The notes below the pieces were generated by a model. That model saw only the letters and a list, made by a program, of their open reading frames with translations, had not been told where the DNA came from and ran no database searches. From the NCBI GenBank assembly GCA_030065095.1, contig JASJDP010000004.1, positions 162,896 to 226,895 on the forward strand: a stretch of 64,000 bases of DNA. Reading direction: 5' to 3'. Both the position numbers and the translations under genes were made by a program. Source of the DNA: Rhodobacter sp. Its GTDB lineage: Bacteria; Pseudomonadota; Alphaproteobacteria; Rhodobacterales; Rhodobacteraceae. Shown here piece after piece: positions 51,991-61,362 of the stretch (position 1 is its first letter; every line of letters begins with the position of its first letter).

Positions 51991-54414
51991 CTAGGCGCGC
52001 ATCCTGGAGCCGTTGGCGTCGAAGAGCGGCTGGCGCTGCAGCGTCGCGGGCAGGATCTCTCCCAGCAGTTCGATGCCCCAGCCCGCGTCGGTCTCGGCCA
52101 GATCCTTCCGCACATAGCCCATCGCCACCGACCTCTTTGCGTTATGCGCGTAACCGCCCGACGTCACCCAGCCAACCACATCGCCGTTCATCCAGATCGG
52201 CTCGTCGCCGATGACATCGGCGTCTTTCGCGTCGACCACAAAGCTGCAGAGCCGCAGCTTGCCGCCATCGGCCCGATGCGCCTTGGCCGCCGCCTTGCCG
52301 ATGAATTCGGTCTCCTTGGTCAGCGCCACGAACCGGCCCAGCCCGGCCTCGTCCGCCGTGTAGATCGGCCGGTACTCACGCGCCCAGCCGCCAAAATTCT
52401 TTTCCAGCCGCAGCGCGTTCAGCGCGCGAAGGCCGAAATTGCGGATGCCGAAATCCGCGCCTGCACGCATCAATTCGTCATAGACATACCGCTGATATTC
52501 CGGCTTTAACCAAATCTCATAGCCCAGATCGCCGCTGAACGTGACCCGCCCGACCAGCGCCGGCGCCATGCCAAGGGTCATCCGGCGGATATCCATGAAC
52601 CGGAAGGCATCGGTCGAAACATCCGCGTCCGCCAGTCGCTCCAGCACCGCACGCGCATTCGGCCCGGCGATGGAAAGCCCGGTCAATCCAACACCATGCG
52701 CGACGATCTTCACACCGCCATCCTGTGGCAGATGCTGATCGAACCAGCGCATGTGATAGTCCTCGGCGATGCCGGAGCCCGCGATGAAGAACTCGTCTGC
52801 CCCAAGCCGCGCCAGGGTGAAATCGCCGATCAGCCGTCCGTCGTCCTTCAGCATCGGGGCCAGCACCATGCGGCCCTCGGCCGGGATCCTGCTTGCCAGC
52901 ATCCGGTCCAGCCATTCGGCGGCGCCCGGCCCGGTCACCGAGTATTTCGCGAAGCCGGAAATCTCAATGATCCCAATGCTGTCACGGACGGCCTTCACCT
53001 CATCACCCACTGTGTCGAAATCGGTCGACCGGCGCCATGAGAACTGGTCGGTCACGCCTTCGGGCGCGAACCATAATGGGACCTCGAGCCCGTGCGCCGC
53101 GCCGAACTGGGCGCCCTGCGCCTTCAGCCGGTCATAGATCGGCGTCGTCTTCAGGGGCCTGGCGGCCGGCAGTTCCTCGTTCGGGAAACGGATCGAGAAG
53201 CGGCGCGCGTAATTCTCGCGCACCTTGGCGTTGGTATATCCCTGCGTCGCGAAATCGCCGAACCGCGCCACATCCATCGCCCAGACGTCGAAGCCCGGGT
53301 CACCTTCGGTCATCCAGTTCGCCAGCGCCAGCCCGACACCGCCGCCCTGGCTGAACCCGGCCATCACCCCGCAGGCGCACCAATAGCCCGGACGGTCTTT
53401 TACGGGGCCTACCAAGGGGTTGCCGTCCGGAGCGAAGGTGAAGGGACCGTTGATGACCTGCTTGATGCCGGCGTTCTGGAATGCCGGGAAATGCTCGAAT
53501 CCCACCTCCAGCGACGGGGCGATCCGGTCGATATCGGGCTGCAGCAATTCGTGGCCGAACTCCCACGGGGTTTCCTTTTCCGACCACGGCACGCAGGCTT
53601 TCTCGTAGGTGCCCATCAGCATGCCGCCGCGCTCCTGCCGCAGGTACAGTTCCCCGTCGAAGTCGACCGCGTGGATGATCTCTTGCCCCGTCTTGGCGTT
53701 CCACTCGGCCACCTCCGGCATATCCTCGGTGATGAGATACATATGCTCCATGGCCAGGACCGGCAGTTCCAGCCCCACCATGCGCCCGACCTCGCGCGCC
53801 CAAAGCCCGCCGGCATTGACCACATGCTCGCAGATGACATCGCCCTTCGATGTGCTCAGCCGCCAGCCGTCGGGATGCCGCGCGATAGCGTCCACCTTGC
53901 AATGGGTCTCGATGGAGGCGCCCAGTTTGCGGGCCGATTTGGCGTAGGCATAGGTAACGCCCGAGGGATCCAGATGGCCGTCGACCTCGGTCTTCACGGC
54001 GCCCACGAACTGTGCCGGGTCCAGCAGGGGCATGATGTCCCGGGCCTCGTCGGGCGAGATCAGCTCTGCCTCGATCCCCAGATACCGCCCCTTCGCAACG
54101 AGCCCCTTCAGCCAGTCGAGACGCTCCTCGGTCGCGGCCAGCATGACGCCGCCGGTCAGATGCACGCCGGTGGCCTGGCCGGACAGCTCTTCGATCTCCT
54201 TATAAAGGTCGATGGTGTATTGCTGCAGCTTGGCGACGTTCGGATCGCCGTTGATCGTGTGCATACCGCCCGCGGCATGCCATGTGGATCCGCTGGTAAG
54301 CTCGGACCGTTCCAGCAACAGTGCGTCGGTCCAGCCGGCGCGGGCGAGGTGGTACAGCACCGAGCAGCCAACGACACCGCCGCCGATCACCACGACTTTT
54401 GCCTGCGATTTCAT
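51991..54414 (-). CDS. FAD-dependent dimethylglycine/sarcosine dehydrogenase-like protein with GcvT domain (paralogue 1)
   Basis: An 807-residue two-domain enzyme. The N-terminal DAO-type FAD domain has VVVIGGGVVGCSVLYHLARA and ELTSGSTWHAAGGMHTI, where the His is the covalent-FAD residue of dimethylglycine dehydrogenases. The C-terminal half is a folate-binding GcvT-like domain (LFSLGDL-like SGDLGYEIWLKPEY, NFGLRALNALRLEKNFGGWA). It oxidises N-methyl groups and passes the C1 unit to tetrahydrofolate. Exact substrate unclear. It starts 3 nt after its paralogue and ends convergent with the YeeE/YedE gene. Confidence 0.88.
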   Translation of the reverse strand: MKSQAKVVVIGGGVVGCSVLYHLARAGWTDALLLERSELTSGSTWHAAGGMHTINGDPNVAKLQQYTIDLYKEIEELSGQATGVHLTGGVMLAATEERLDWLKGLVAKGRYLGIEAELISPDEARDIMPLLDPAQFVGAVKTEVDGHLDPSGVTYAYAKSARKLGASIETHCKVDAIARHPDGWRLSTSKGDVICEHVVNAGGLWAREVGRMVGLELPVLAMEHMYLITEDMPEVAEWNAKTGQEIIHAVDFDGELYLRQERGGMLMGTYEKACVPWSEKETPWEFGHELLQPDIDRIAPSLEVGFEHFPAFQNAGIKQVINGPFTFAPDGNPLVGPVKDRPGYWCACGVMAGFSQGGGVGLALANWMTEGDPGFDVWAMDVARFGDFATQGYTNAKVRENYARRFSIRFPNEELPAARPLKTTPIYDRLKAQGAQFGAAHGLEVPLWFAPEGVTDQFSWRRSTDFDTVGDEVKAVRDSIGIIEISGFAKYSVTGPGAAEWLDRMLASRIPAEGRMVLAPMLKDDGRLIGDFTLARLGADEFFIAGSGIAEDYHMRWFDQHLPQDGGVKIVAHGVGLTGLSIAGPNARAVLERLADADVSTDAFRFMDIRRMTLGMAPALVGRVTFSGDLGYEIWLKPEYQRYVYDELMRAGADFGIRNFGLRALNALRLEKNFGGWAREYRPIYTADEAGLGRFVALTKETEFIGKAAAKAHRADGGKLRLCSFVVDAKDADVIGDEPIWMNGDVVGWVTSGGYAHNAKRSVAMGYVRKDLAETDAGWGIELLGEILPATLQRQPLFDANGSRMRA

Positions 54415-54417
54415 GGG

Positions 54418-56829
54418 CTACCCCCTCATTCTTGATGCCTGGGGATCGAACAGCGGCGCGGTGTGCACCACCGCCCGCCGCCGTGACCCCAGAATTTCGA
54501 TCTCGAACGCCTCGCCGTCCGCAATGCGCTCGCGCGGCAGGAACCCGATGGCGACGGATGTCGCGCTGAAATGCGCGTAACCGCCCGAGGTGCAGAATCC
54601 GATGACATCCCCGCCGTCGAAGATCGGCTCGTACGCCACGACATCGGCGTCCTCGGCATCCACCAGAAAAGTCGTCAATCGCCGCGCAGGCGGCATCTCG
54701 CGTTCCCGCATCGCCGCGTCCCGGCCGATGAAGTCGGTTTTTCTGAACGACACGAACCGGTCGAGCCCGGTCTCGGCGGGCGTGTAATCCGGCCTGTACT
54801 CCGCCATCCAGGAGCCAAAGGATTTTTCCAGCCGCAGCGACATCATCGCGCGCATGCCGAAGGGGCGCATGCCGAGGGGTTCCCCCGCCTGCGCCAGCGC
54901 CTGATAAAGCGCCACTTGGTGGTCGCGGTGGCAATAGATCTCGTACCCCAGATCGCCAGTATAGCTGACCCGCGCCACCGTGACCGGGATATGACCAAGG
55001 GTCATTTTCCGGACCGACAGGAACGGCACTGCCGCATTGGAGCAATCCGCCTTGGTTGCAGCCGCCAGAACCGCCCGCGCCTGCGGCCCGGCGATCTGAA
55101 ATCCCAGGCGGGTTTTTGAGATATTCTCGATGGTTACGCCGGGCCCCTGATGTTCAAGAAACCAGCGCATGTGAAACGCCTGCGCCGAATAGCTGGCCGT
55201 CAGCTGCACCTCGTCCGGCCCGAGGCGCATCATGGTGAAGTCGCCGATGATCTTGCCCTTGGGGCTGAGCATCGCCGTCAGCGCCATGCGCCCGACCTCG
55301 GGCACCCGGTTCGCCATGATCCGCCCCAGCCAGTCAACCGCTTGAGGGCCGCGCACCAAGTATTTGCCGAAGTTATGAATTTCATTGATGCCGACACCCG
55401 TGCGCACGGCCCGGCATTCGTCGCCCACGGCCTGGAACGCGTTCGACCTGCGGAACGACGGCACTTCGTAACGCGGCTCACCGTCCGGTGCGAAATAGTT
55501 CACATGCTCCATGCCATAGCCCGAACCCCAAACGGCCCGCCGGGCGTCCCAGATCCCGTAGGCCGGCGTCGTATCCAGCGGCCGCGCCACCGGCAGTTCC
55601 TCATTCGGATAGGAAATCGAGAACCGCCGCTGATAGTTCTCGGTCACCTTCAGGCGCGTCCAGTCAGGTCCGGTCCAGTCGCCGAACCGCGCCACATCCA
55701 TCGCGAAGATATCCGTCTCGGGCTCGCCCTCGACCATCCATTCCGCCAGCGCCTTGCCGACCCCACCGCCCTGGCTGAACCCCGCCATGACCGCACAGGC
55801 CGACCAATAGCCCCGCAGCCCCGGTACCGGTCCGACCAGCGGGTTGCCGTCCGGCGCAAAGGTGAACGGCCCGTGGATCACCCGCTTGACGCCCGCGCGC
55901 TCGAGCACCGGGAAGCGGCGATAGGCGAAGGCGATCGAGTCCCCGATCTTGTCGATATCGTCCGGCAACAGTTCGTGCCCGAACTCCCAGGGCGTGCCAT
56001 CGACCGCCCATGGGCGGCAGGTTTGTTCGTAAAATCCGATACATAGCCCGCGACCTTCCTGCCGCAGGTAACTCTCGCCCGCGGGATCCATGACATGCGG
56101 ATGCTCGATCTCGCGCTCATAGATCTCGGGCAGGTCGTCGGTCACCAGGTACTGGTGCTCCATCGGGTGCAGCGGCAGATAAATCCCCGCCATCGCCGCG
56201 ACCTCCCGCGCCCAAAGGCCGGCGGCATTGACCACATGCTCGGCCTGCACCGTGCCCCGGTCGGTCACCACGTCCCAGGTGCCGTCGCCGCGTGGGTTGG
56301 TTTCGCGCACCATGCACTGGGTGACGATCTCGGCTCCGGCCATCCGCGCCGCGCGCGCATAGGCGTGCGTCGTGCCCGACGGGTCGAGATGCCCGTCCAG
56401 CGGATCGTAGAGTCCGCCCAGGATGCCGTCGACATTCGTCACCGGCGCCAGGCTGGCGATCTCGCCGGGCCCGATGATCTCGGTTTCCAGCCCCATATAG
56501 CGGTGCTTGGCCCGTTCGGCCGTCAGCATATCCAGCCGGTCCCGATCGGCGGCCAGCGTCACCCCGCCCACATGGTGCAGCCCGCAGGACATGCCGGTAA
56601 TCTCTTCCAGCTCGCGGTAGAGCCGGATCGTATAGCCCTGAAGGGCGGCCATGTTGGTATCGGAATTGAGCGTGTGAAACCCGCCCGCCGCGTGCCAGGT
56701 CGACCCGCTGGTCAGATCGGACCGCTCGATCAGCATGACATCGGACCAGCCCAGCTTGGTCAGGTGATAGAGCACCGAACACCCCACGACCCCACCGCCG
56801 ATCATCACCACTTGTGCGTTCGTTTTCAT
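54418..56829 (-). CDS. FAD-dependent dimethylglycine/sarcosine dehydrogenase-like protein with GcvT domain (paralogue 2)
   Basis: An 803-residue protein with the same design as its neighbour: FAD motif VVMIGGGVVGCSVLYHLTKL, covalent-FAD His in DLTSGSTWHAAGGFHTLNS, and a C-terminal GcvT-like domain (YTGDLGYEIYCHRDHQVALY, PFGMRAMMSLRLEKSFGSWM). Together the two paralogues could take dimethylglycine to sarcosine and sarcosine to glycine in turn; which does which cannot be read from the sequence. It follows the small gene by 18 nt. Confidence 0.88.
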   Translation of the reverse strand: MKTNAQVVMIGGGVVGCSVLYHLTKLGWSDVMLIERSDLTSGSTWHAAGGFHTLNSDTNMAALQGYTIRLYRELEEITGMSCGLHHVGGVTLAADRDRLDMLTAERAKHRYMGLETEIIGPGEIASLAPVTNVDGILGGLYDPLDGHLDPSGTTHAYARAARMAGAEIVTQCMVRETNPRGDGTWDVVTDRGTVQAEHVVNAAGLWAREVAAMAGIYLPLHPMEHQYLVTDDLPEIYEREIEHPHVMDPAGESYLRQEGRGLCIGFYEQTCRPWAVDGTPWEFGHELLPDDIDKIGDSIAFAYRRFPVLERAGVKRVIHGPFTFAPDGNPLVGPVPGLRGYWSACAVMAGFSQGGGVGKALAEWMVEGEPETDIFAMDVARFGDWTGPDWTRLKVTENYQRRFSISYPNEELPVARPLDTTPAYGIWDARRAVWGSGYGMEHVNYFAPDGEPRYEVPSFRRSNAFQAVGDECRAVRTGVGINEIHNFGKYLVRGPQAVDWLGRIMANRVPEVGRMALTAMLSPKGKIIGDFTMMRLGPDEVQLTASYSAQAFHMRWFLEHQGPGVTIENISKTRLGFQIAGPQARAVLAAATKADCSNAAVPFLSVRKMTLGHIPVTVARVSYTGDLGYEIYCHRDHQVALYQALAQAGEPLGMRPFGMRAMMSLRLEKSFGSWMAEYRPDYTPAETGLDRFVSFRKTDFIGRDAAMREREMPPARRLTTFLVDAEDADVVAYEPIFDGGDVIGFCTSGGYAHFSATSVAIGFLPRERIADGEAFEIEILGSRRRAVVHTAPLFDPQASRMRG

Positions 56830-56847
56830 GTATCTACACTCTGAACT

Positions 56848-57114
56848 TCATGCATCCCGCCCCAGGGACACCAGTCGCCGGTGCAGGGCCGCCGCCGCCG
56901 GATCGCCGCTGTCGAGCGCGAAGATATAGGCCTGGGTCAGGAAGAAGCCGGCGGCATCGGGATCGTCCACCAGGTCCGCGGCTGCGGCATAGAGCCCGGC
57001 CAGCGCGGCCAGATCGCCTGCCCGGTGCGCGGCCAGCACCCGCTCGTCCAGCGCCGCAAGATGTTTTGACGAAAAACCCCGGCGGACTCCGTCGAAGTGC
57101 TTTGGCGCCCCCAC
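56848..57114 (-). CDS. Small helical protein after the Rieske oxygenase gene
   Basis: An 88-residue protein probably starting at GTG 57114, whose G is the last base of the TAG stop of the oxygenase gene. The body is helical and Ala-rich (LAALDERVLAAHRAGDLAAL, GFFLTQAYIFALDSGDPAAA), like one or two TPR-type helical hairpins. No family was recognised. It has no good ribosome-binding site, so translation would depend on termination-reinitiation. Position implies a role with the oxygenase or the FAD enzymes. Its start is tentative. Confidence 0.6.
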   Translation of the reverse strand: MGAPKHFDGVRRGFSSKHLAALDERVLAAHRAGDLAALAGLYAAAADLVDDPDAAGFFLTQAYIFALDSGDPAAAALHRRLVSLGRDA

Positions 57115-58277
57115 TATTCGGCGGCCAGTTCGGCCGGCACCATGCAGGACGCCACCCACCGGTGAAAACAATGCGTCGGCCCGTCCATCGCCGGGCTGAA
57201 TTTTCCCCCGTCGAAATAGGCCGCATGGCGTCCGCGCTGCATGCCCTCGACGACGAACAGGTCCTCCTCGAACACATCGTACCACATCTTCGCGTTGCGC
57301 TGGCGCATCGGCGCCCAATCCGCGCCTGACGCGGCGTCTTCCGAGGCATAGTAGATCGCCACATGCTCGACCGTCCGGTCCTTGGCTTTCGGTTCCAGGA
57401 TGATCGCAAACGCATGATCCCGGTGCGTTCCGAGCAGCACGTTGGGGTACAAGGCAAGATACTCGGCCCCCGCCTCCCATTTCGCGCCGAGCCCGTCGAA
57501 ATCGGGAAACCGGCGCCCGTCCCCGGTGATCATCGGCCGGTAGACCAGCGTGCCCTGACCCGAAAACCGGCCGGGCGCCTCGATATTGTAGTGATCTTCC
57601 AGCCGCGAATAGCTGTTCAGCCCGGGATGCACCCAGGGCAGGTGGTAGCTTTCGCAGTAGTTTTCGACCGCCAGCTTCCAGTTGCAGGCGACGTCGAAAC
57701 TAAAACCGCTCTCGGGACCGCCCGGGATTAGCGGCCTGTCCTCGAATTCCGACCAGCGCGTGATGACATCCGCGGCATAGTCCATGAAATCAGGCGCTTG
57801 GCCGTCGATGTTCACAAAGATGATATCGCGCCAAACATGGGATCGAATCTCGAACAGACCCAGTTCATCGCGCTTGATCTCGGCATGGATGTTGTGTCCG
57901 GGTCCACCCACATGCGGCGTGGCGACCAGCTCTCCGGTCAGCGCGTAGCTCCAGGAGTGATAGGGGCAGCGGATCACCCCGCCAACCTGCTTCTTTTCCG
58001 CCACCAGGATCATCCCCCTGTGCCGGCATGTGTTCTGGAATACCTTCACGGCACCCTCGCGCGTGCGCAGCGCAACCAGCGGCTGGCCGACGAAATCCAC
58101 CGGCATCGCCTCGCCCGGCGCCAGATCCCCAGCAAAGCCGATGGCCGCCCAGTTGGCGAATAGCACTTTCTCTCGTTCCGCCTCGAACGTCGCGTCCGAG
58201 ATGTAGTGTGCGTTCGGCAAACCGCGTGCGGTCGCAAGCGGCTTCAGAACATCGGAGGGCGCGGTGATATCCGGCAT
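57114..58277 (-). CDS. Rieske non-haem iron oxygenase alpha subunit, glycine betaine demethylase (GbcA)-like
   Basis: A 387-residue oxygenase. Rieske cluster ligands CRHRGM (about 84-89) and CPYHSW (about 105-110); the catalytic iron site includes His-His in NYCESYHLPWVHPGLNSY and an acidic residue in the C-terminal half (VFEEDLFVVEGMQRG). The pattern resembles GbcA/choline-monooxygenase-type enzymes that demethylate quaternary amines. With two downstream FAD/GcvT enzymes, a betaine to dimethylglycine to sarcosine to glycine route is likely. The reductase partner (GbcB) is not in the window. Confidence 0.85.
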   Translation of the reverse strand: MPDITAPSDVLKPLATARGLPNAHYISDATFEAEREKVLFANWAAIGFAGDLAPGEAMPVDFVGQPLVALRTREGAVKVFQNTCRHRGMILVAEKKQVGGVIRCPYHSWSYALTGELVATPHVGGPGHNIHAEIKRDELGLFEIRSHVWRDIIFVNIDGQAPDFMDYAADVITRWSEFEDRPLIPGGPESGFSFDVACNWKLAVENYCESYHLPWVHPGLNSYSRLEDHYNIEAPGRFSGQGTLVYRPMITGDGRRFPDFDGLGAKWEAGAEYLALYPNVLLGTHRDHAFAIILEPKAKDRTVEHVAIYYASEDAASGADWAPMRQRNAKMWYDVFEEDLFVVEGMQRGRHAAYFDGGKFSPAMDGPTHCFHRWVASCMVPAELAAE

Positions 58278-59295
58278 GGCACGGTTCCTCGCAGGGCTTG
58301 GCGAAAAAAGTCTCGCGTGCCAATGATCACGTGCGCGCGGCCGGCGTCCGCGTCAGGCGCGACATCGGCGTTTCCGTCCGCGACACGTGTCCCGCAATGG
58401 TGGCTGCGGCCGGGCGCATGCCACGTTTGGCGATATCAGCACCCAGACGGCCCGCAGTATGGGCTTCCGGGCAGGGCGGCCTGCGTTTCCGTGCCCAGAT
58501 CGGGACTGCGGCGCCGAAAGACCGCGGCATCTCCGGCTGCATTCGGCGAAGTATCGGAAGCGGCCGCACATCCTCCTGCATCGTCTCGACAGTCGGCCCG
58601 CACCGGTCGGTGCGGCGTCGCGCCTCCGGATTCTCGCGCCCTTGCGCGGGACCAGCGGCCCAGTCGCGGGTGATGTCCGGTGGTTCGATCGGCGGATTTG
58701 ACGAATTCGAAAATAGCCGCAGCCACGGCATGTTTGATATGTGAAAGCCGGTTTCCGGACAGTCTCGGGCGATATCTCCGAGCGAGAAATAGGGCTTGCA
58801 TAATTCGTTCATCATAGCGCTACAAGGGCGCCGTTCCGACCGTCAAACTTATCTCGCTCCAATTTCGTGAAGAGACGTGCACATCCTGAATTGTTGTTCG
58901 CGCGGCTTTATTCCCATACGGCTGTCAGAAGCTACTTATCCAAATCCAATAATCTGAAGTCACCGTGCTGAAGCGATCCGGGAAGCCCAAGCGCACCGAG
59001 GCGATGAAACGACCAGCGATGTTGGCAAGATCCGATCGGCACCTGCCGCCGGCTTGCGACACAGGCGAAGCGAAGAGATCTGCTTTTGCGCCACGCCACG
59101 CGTATGGGGCCACGACGTTCTTCCGGACAGGTGAAAGTTGTGCATGCGCACTTGCCTCGATCCATGTTATTCGGCCCTCGGTTACCCGCATCTGCATTGG
59201 ATCCCGCAAATGGCGCACCCACGACCTAGCCGGCCGCTGAACGAGATTGGCGGCAACTGCGCTTTCGCGGCGCCGGGCCTGAGGCCAGGCGCCTG
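58278..59295. other. 1-kb interval without a recognisable gene
   Basis: Between the Rieske oxygenase gene (transcribed away to the left) and the aldo/keto reductase (transcribed to the right). Several open frames of 90-160 codons exist on both strands, but none shows a family pattern, signal peptide or steady coding character. About 58780-58990 is clearly more AT-rich than the surroundings, as expected for control regions of two divergent operons. The rest could be a decayed gene. No IS ends, tRNA or terminator was seen. Confidence 0.6.
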
Positions 59296-60192
59296 ATGCA
59301 GCGGGTACGCCTGAGCGATTCGGTGGAAGTCAGCCGCATTGTCTACGGCATGTGGCGGCTGGGCGACGACCCCGATCCCGCACCCGGCAAGATTCAGGCA
59401 AAGATCGAAGCCTGTCTCGATCAGGGCATCACGACCATTGACCAGGCCGATATCTATGGCGGTTATGCGGCCGAGGCGCTGTTCGGCGCCTGTTTGAAGG
59501 CGGCGCCGGGCCTGCGCGACCGGATCGAAATCATCACGAAATGTGACATTGTCGCGCCGGTCGGGCGCTATGCGGACGCGCGGGTGAAATATTATGACAC
59601 GTCGTCCGCCCATATCTCTGCGTCTATCGATAATTCCCTGAAATCTATGGGAATAGAGCAGATCGACCTTTTTCTGATCCACCGCCCCGACCCGTTCATG
59701 AACGCCGAAGATACGGGCGCCGCGCTCGATGCGGCGGTCGCCTGCGGCAAGGTCAGGGCCGTCGGCGTTTCGAATTTCAAGCCGCACGACTGGACGCTTC
59801 TGCAATCTGCCATGCGGACGCCGCTGGTTACGAACCAGATCGAAATCAGTCTTCAGGCGCACGAGCCCTTCAGCAATGGCGATATCGCCTATCTGCAGGA
59901 ACGCAGGATCCCGCCGATGGCGTGGTCGCCGCTCGGCGGCGGCGCGCTGGTCGTCGGGGCCGCCGATACCGGCCTTCTGAAGGCGCTGGCACGGGTCGCC
60001 GACCGGCAGGAAACCGACCGTACCGCCGTGGCCATCGCCTGGCTTCTGGCGCACCCCGGGCTAATTCTGCCCGTGATGGGCACCAACAGGCTCGACCGAA
60101 TCCGTCGGTTTTCCGACGCCCTGGCGGTTGAGATGGACCGCCAGACCTGGTTTGAACTTTACACCGCCGCCTTGGGGCACGAGGTTCCGTAA
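59296..60192 (+). CDS. Aldo/keto reductase (YdhF-like)
   Basis: A 298-residue NAD(P)H-dependent TIM-barrel reductase. Catalytic residues are in TTIDQADIYGGYAAEALFGA (Asp, Tyr), EIITKCDIVAPVGR (Lys) and DLFLIHRPDPFMNAEDTG (His). The YDTSSAHISASIDNSLKSMG stretch and C-terminal LILPVMGTNRLDRIRRFSDA match the YdhF group, whose substrates are mostly unknown. It shares one base with the flavin reductase gene (TAATG), and both precede a TRAP transporter, suggesting reduction of an imported carbonyl compound or organic acid. Confidence 0.88.
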   Translation: MQRVRLSDSVEVSRIVYGMWRLGDDPDPAPGKIQAKIEACLDQGITTIDQADIYGGYAAEALFGACLKAAPGLRDRIEIITKCDIVAPVGRYADARVKYYDTSSAHISASIDNSLKSMGIEQIDLFLIHRPDPFMNAEDTGAALDAAVACGKVRAVGVSNFKPHDWTLLQSAMRTPLVTNQIEISLQAHEPFSNGDIAYLQERRIPPMAWSPLGGGALVVGAADTGLLKALARVADRQETDRTAVAIAWLLAHPGLILPVMGTNRLDRIRRFSDALAVEMDRQTWFELYTAALGHEVP

Positions 60193-60713
60193 TGGCCGAT
60201 GGAAACGAAAGAACCGCCATGCACAGCGTCACACCCGGCCCACATACCACGCGCGAGTTTCGCGACGCACTGGGCCGGTTCGCCACGGGTGTCTGCGTGA
60301 TCACCACCGGCGCCGCGGCGGGTCCCCTGGGCATCACCGCCAACAGCTTTGCCAGCCTGTCGCTCGAGCCGCCCTTGGTGCTGTGGGCCCCGGCAAAATC
60401 TTCCAGCCGATACAAGGTCTTTGCCGAGGCCGTTCATTTCGCGATTCACGTCATCGCCGAAGACCAGGAAGAGCTGTGCCGCCGTTTCGCCCTGGACGGC
60501 ACCGCGTTCGAGGGCACCGATTGGGACCTCGGCGCACGGCAGGTGCCGCTGCTGAACCACTGCCTGGCGCGGTTCGAATGCACGACCGTGGCCACCCATG
60601 ACGGCGGCGACCACTGTATCGTCGTGGCAGAGGTGAACCGGGCCAGCTGGCGCCCGGGCGCGCCGCTTGTGTTCTCGCAGGGCGCTTATGGACGCTTTAC
60701 AAACCCCGCATAG
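60192..60713 (+). CDS. Flavin reductase-like FMN-binding protein
   Basis: A 173-residue split-barrel flavin reductase: TTREFRDALGRFATGVCVIT, GPLGITANSFASLSLEPPLV, SSRYKVFAEAVHFAIHVIAE and a C-terminal HCIVVAEVNRASWRPGAPLV. Members supply reduced FMN or FAD to monooxygenases, but no monooxygenase partner is adjacent; it may serve the Rieske system or an enzyme beyond the window. Translation is coupled to the aldo/keto reductase. A second in-frame ATG nine codons in is possible. Confidence 0.87.
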   Translation: MADGNERTAMHSVTPGPHTTREFRDALGRFATGVCVITTGAAAGPLGITANSFASLSLEPPLVLWAPAKSSSRYKVFAEAVHFAIHVIAEDQEELCRRFALDGTAFEGTDWDLGARQVPLLNHCLARFECTTVATHDGGDHCIVVAEVNRASWRPGAPLVFSQGAYGRFTNPA

Positions 60714-60770
60714 ATCCCGAGAGTGAAGGCCATAAGGCCCGTCGAAAAGGGCCGTCAGGGAGGACGCGTC

Positions 60771-61358
60771 ATGGCGTTGCTTACGGGGCTGCTGCTGCCG
60801 TTCCAGGTCTTCAATGACGTGGTGCTGCGCGTCGGGCGCTGGGTTGCCATCGTCGCCATCGCGCTGATGGTCGTCGCGATCCTGATCCAGGTCTTCTTTC
60901 GCTACGTTCTGAACAACGCCCTGCCCTGGCCGGACGAGGGGGCGCGGTTCGCCATGCTCTGGATGACCGGACTGATCGCGCCGATGGCCTATCGCCGCGG
61001 CGGGTTCGTGGCCATCGACATGCTTGTGCGGGCGCTGCCGGAGCGTATCGGCGCGCTTTTGTCGCTGGTGCTGCTGTTCATCGCTGGCGGCGTTCTGGCC
61101 ATGGCCATCGACATCGGCTGGAACGAGGTGACCGGTTTCATGTCGCGCGCCAAAACCGCCTCGCTCTACTACATCGATCTCACCGGATCGTGGGAGAAGA
61201 TGCCGCGCCAGTGGATGATGCTGTCGTTCTTCGTGGGCGTCGTGCTTTTGATGATCGTCAATATCGAGCTGATCCTGCGCTCGATCATCACGATCCTGGG
61301 CCATGGCGGGGATCTAAAGGACCTCGCCCCGCCCGAAGACGAGCTGATGGCGGAGTGA
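60771..61358 (+). CDS. TRAP transporter small permease (DctQ type)
   Basis: A 195-residue inner-membrane protein with four hydrophobic helices, for example VAIVAIALMVVAILIQVFFR and LLSLVLLFIAGGVLAMAIDI, and the DctQ pattern LPWPDEGARFAMLWMTGLIA. It pairs with the large permease downstream. ATG 60771 has GGGAGGA six bases before it; an in-frame GTG at 60723 is less likely. Stop is 4 nt before dctM. The substrate class is not visible; many relatives carry C4-dicarboxylates or other carboxylic acids. Confidence 0.92.
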   Translation: MALLTGLLLPFQVFNDVVLRVGRWVAIVAIALMVVAILIQVFFRYVLNNALPWPDEGARFAMLWMTGLIAPMAYRRGGFVAIDMLVRALPERIGALLSLVLLFIAGGVLAMAIDIGWNEVTGFMSRAKTASLYYIDLTGSWEKMPRQWMMLSFFVGVVLLMIVNIELILRSIITILGHGGDLKDLAPPEDELMAE

Positions 61359-61362
61359 ACAC

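Noticed and set aside
58327..58815. 162-codon minus-strand frame considered as a transposase remnant
   Set aside because: No DDE or IS-family motifs and no terminal inverted repeats or target duplications seen around it.
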